DNA from: Prorocentrum cordatum
Taxonomy: Eukaryota > Sar > Dinophyceae > Prorocentrales > Prorocentraceae
Length of the DNA stretch: 64,000 bases
Assembly: GCA_963575745.1 (NCBI GenBank)
Contig: CAUYUJ010000709.1
Location: forward strand, 46,296 to 110,295
Direction: 5' to 3'
Each line of letters opens with the position of its first letter. The stretch's first letter is position 1. Made by a program: the position numbers and the translations under genes. Below are positions 63,058 through 64,000 of this stretch, piece by piece. Below the pieces are notes generated by a model. That model saw only the letters and a list, made by a program, of their open reading frames with translations. It was not told where the DNA came from and did not search any database.

Positions 63058-64000
63058 GCGGCACGACGACCCGCACCGCGCGCCTCGCCCCCCCGCCCTC
63101 AGCGCCCCCGGCCGGCGCGCCGCCGCCGCCGCCGCCGCCACCGGCTGCGCGCTTCCCGGCGACTCCCGGAGGAGGCCGCGTGGCCTGAATCTTCTGCCCC
63201 GTCTGCTCCAGCTTCTTCGTGAGCGCCTCCTTGTTGCAGTTGGTGAGCGCCTTCGCAGCCTTGTGGGCCTCTTTCGCGGCTTCCGCCAAGCGCAGGTCGG
63301 AATCTCGGTCCTGGAAATTCTCCCTGTCGTCGAACTGCCGCGTCAGTGCCTCCACACGCCGCTTCTCGCGCGCAATCACCTCCGCCTTCTGGAGGCTGAG
63401 GTGCACGGTCTGCCACTGCTTGTCCAGATCGGCCAGCATGTCGGCGTCCGCGACGGCGGCGCAGTACTCGCCCTCCTCGACACCCTCGCCGCCCTCTCCC
63501 TCACCAGCCTCCCCCTCGTCGCCCTGTGAATCCTCCCCGCCAGCGCCAGCCGCGTCCTCACCGGTGGGATCCCCGCGCCCGCCCCCTGCCTCGCCCCCGC
63601 CGTCAGCCGCCGCGTTCGCTTCGCCCTCCGCGCTCGCTGCGCCTGCACTCGTCCGCTTCGGCGGGGCCGAGCCCGCGCCGGGCTGCACGGCGTCGGCCGG
63701 GCCCTCCTGGCGAGCGTCGCCGCCCTTACCCCCCCCGGCCACGCACGCCGCGAGACAGCGAGGCAGGCCCAGGAGCGAGGAGCCGTCGCCATCGCCGTCG
63801 CCCTCGGGGTCCGCAAAGTTTTGCGCGGCCTCTTCGTCCCACCGCACCGCGGCGTACTGCTCGTTAGTGTCGCGGAGGTACTCGTAAGCGCGCTTGAAAT
63901 CGGCGAGGGGCACGCCGAGCTCCTCCCATAGCGCCTTCTGCAGGGTGGCGGGGTCGGACCCCGCGAAGACAATCTGCACGAACTCGACGAGGTCGCTCTC
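63058..64000 (-). CDS. Acidic region after the DUF6570-like domain, copy 2, partial
   Basis: Starts at the window edge within ESDLVEFVQI. DFKRAYEYLRDTNEQYAAVRW is continuous and so gives the intact sequence where copy 1 has its poly(A) tract. Acidic Gly/Glu-rich blocks and a charged coiled coil (KQWQTVHLSLQKAEVIAREK) follow. Confidence 0.65.

Larger units (their letters stand above)
51044..64000 (-). mobile_element. Large rolling-circle element, copy 2, cut by the window end
   Basis: Same layout and direction as copy 1, highly similar throughout the coding part. The 3' terminus reads ...GCTATCCGGGTTTTGGGCGCTACCAAG. It has no poly(A) tract, and its helicase is uninterrupted. Single-base or short frameshifts lie near 63,060, 62,510, 61,293, 59,204, 56,310 and 55,280. 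The N-terminal half lies beyond 64,000. Confidence 0.7.

Overview
The window looks like a stretch of a dinoflagellate nuclear genome with no recognisable host gene. The support is: a relict of the dinoflagellate spliced leader (core AGCCATTTTGGCTC) at the 5' end of a LINE, a LINE of the kind whose C-terminus carries an unusual RNase H-like region, very GC-rich coding sequence beside lower-GC repeats, and dense nesting of mobile elements. The species cannot be told from the sequence.

Region 1 (1-31.3 kb, plus 24-25.1 kb) is built almost entirely of small non-autonomous elements inserted into one another. I distinguish four families, named here only for this window. HR-A (about 400 bp), HR-B (about 1-1.2 kb, with internal tandem units of about 180 bp) and HR-D (about 300-600 bp) share one architecture. 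Read on the minus strand they run 5'-TAmCTCGTAGAGCT...AGCTCTACGAGk-hairpin-CGCC(C)AG-3'. They have short subterminal inverted repeats, a 10-bp-stem hairpin next to the 3' end, and always a T just after the 3' terminus. HR-C (about 300 bp, GC-rich) ends in ...CCGGGTTTTGG-CGCTACCAAG-3', also followed by T. These are the marks of rolling-circle (Helitron-superfamily) transposons.

Region 2 (18,236-23,661, minus strand) is a complete LINE flanked by a 13-bp target-site duplication. It has ORF1 (coiled coil) and ORF2 (APE-type endonuclease, reverse transcriptase, RNase H-like), in the same frame and separated by one TGA CGG. It interrupts an HR-C copy, which itself interrupts an HR-A copy.

Region 3 (31.35-64.0 kb) holds two very large, closely related autonomous elements in direct tandem on the minus strand: copy 1 at 31,347-51,043, and copy 2 from 51,044 to beyond the window end. 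Both end in the HR-C 3' terminus, so they are candidates for the autonomous partner that moves HR-C. Domain order in the coding direction is: acidic N-region, OTU-like Cys-protease region (tentative), helicase-associated-like repeats, Cys/His module, C2H2 finger, DUF6570-like Helitron N-domain, HUH Rep nuclease with two tyrosines, PIF1 helicase, ubiquitin-specific protease (USP) and a C-terminal Cys/His module. The 3' part of each copy is a CA/TG microsatellite domain with a repeated GC-rich module of about 98 bp.

Both large copies carry frameshifts or stops and look inactive as read, although sequencing errors may account for some. The most interesting points are the PIF1-USP fusion inside a rolling-circle transposon, its shared 3' terminus with HR-C, the covarying hairpins and subterminal repeats of HR-A and HR-B, and the spliced-leader relict plus in-frame UGA in the LINE.
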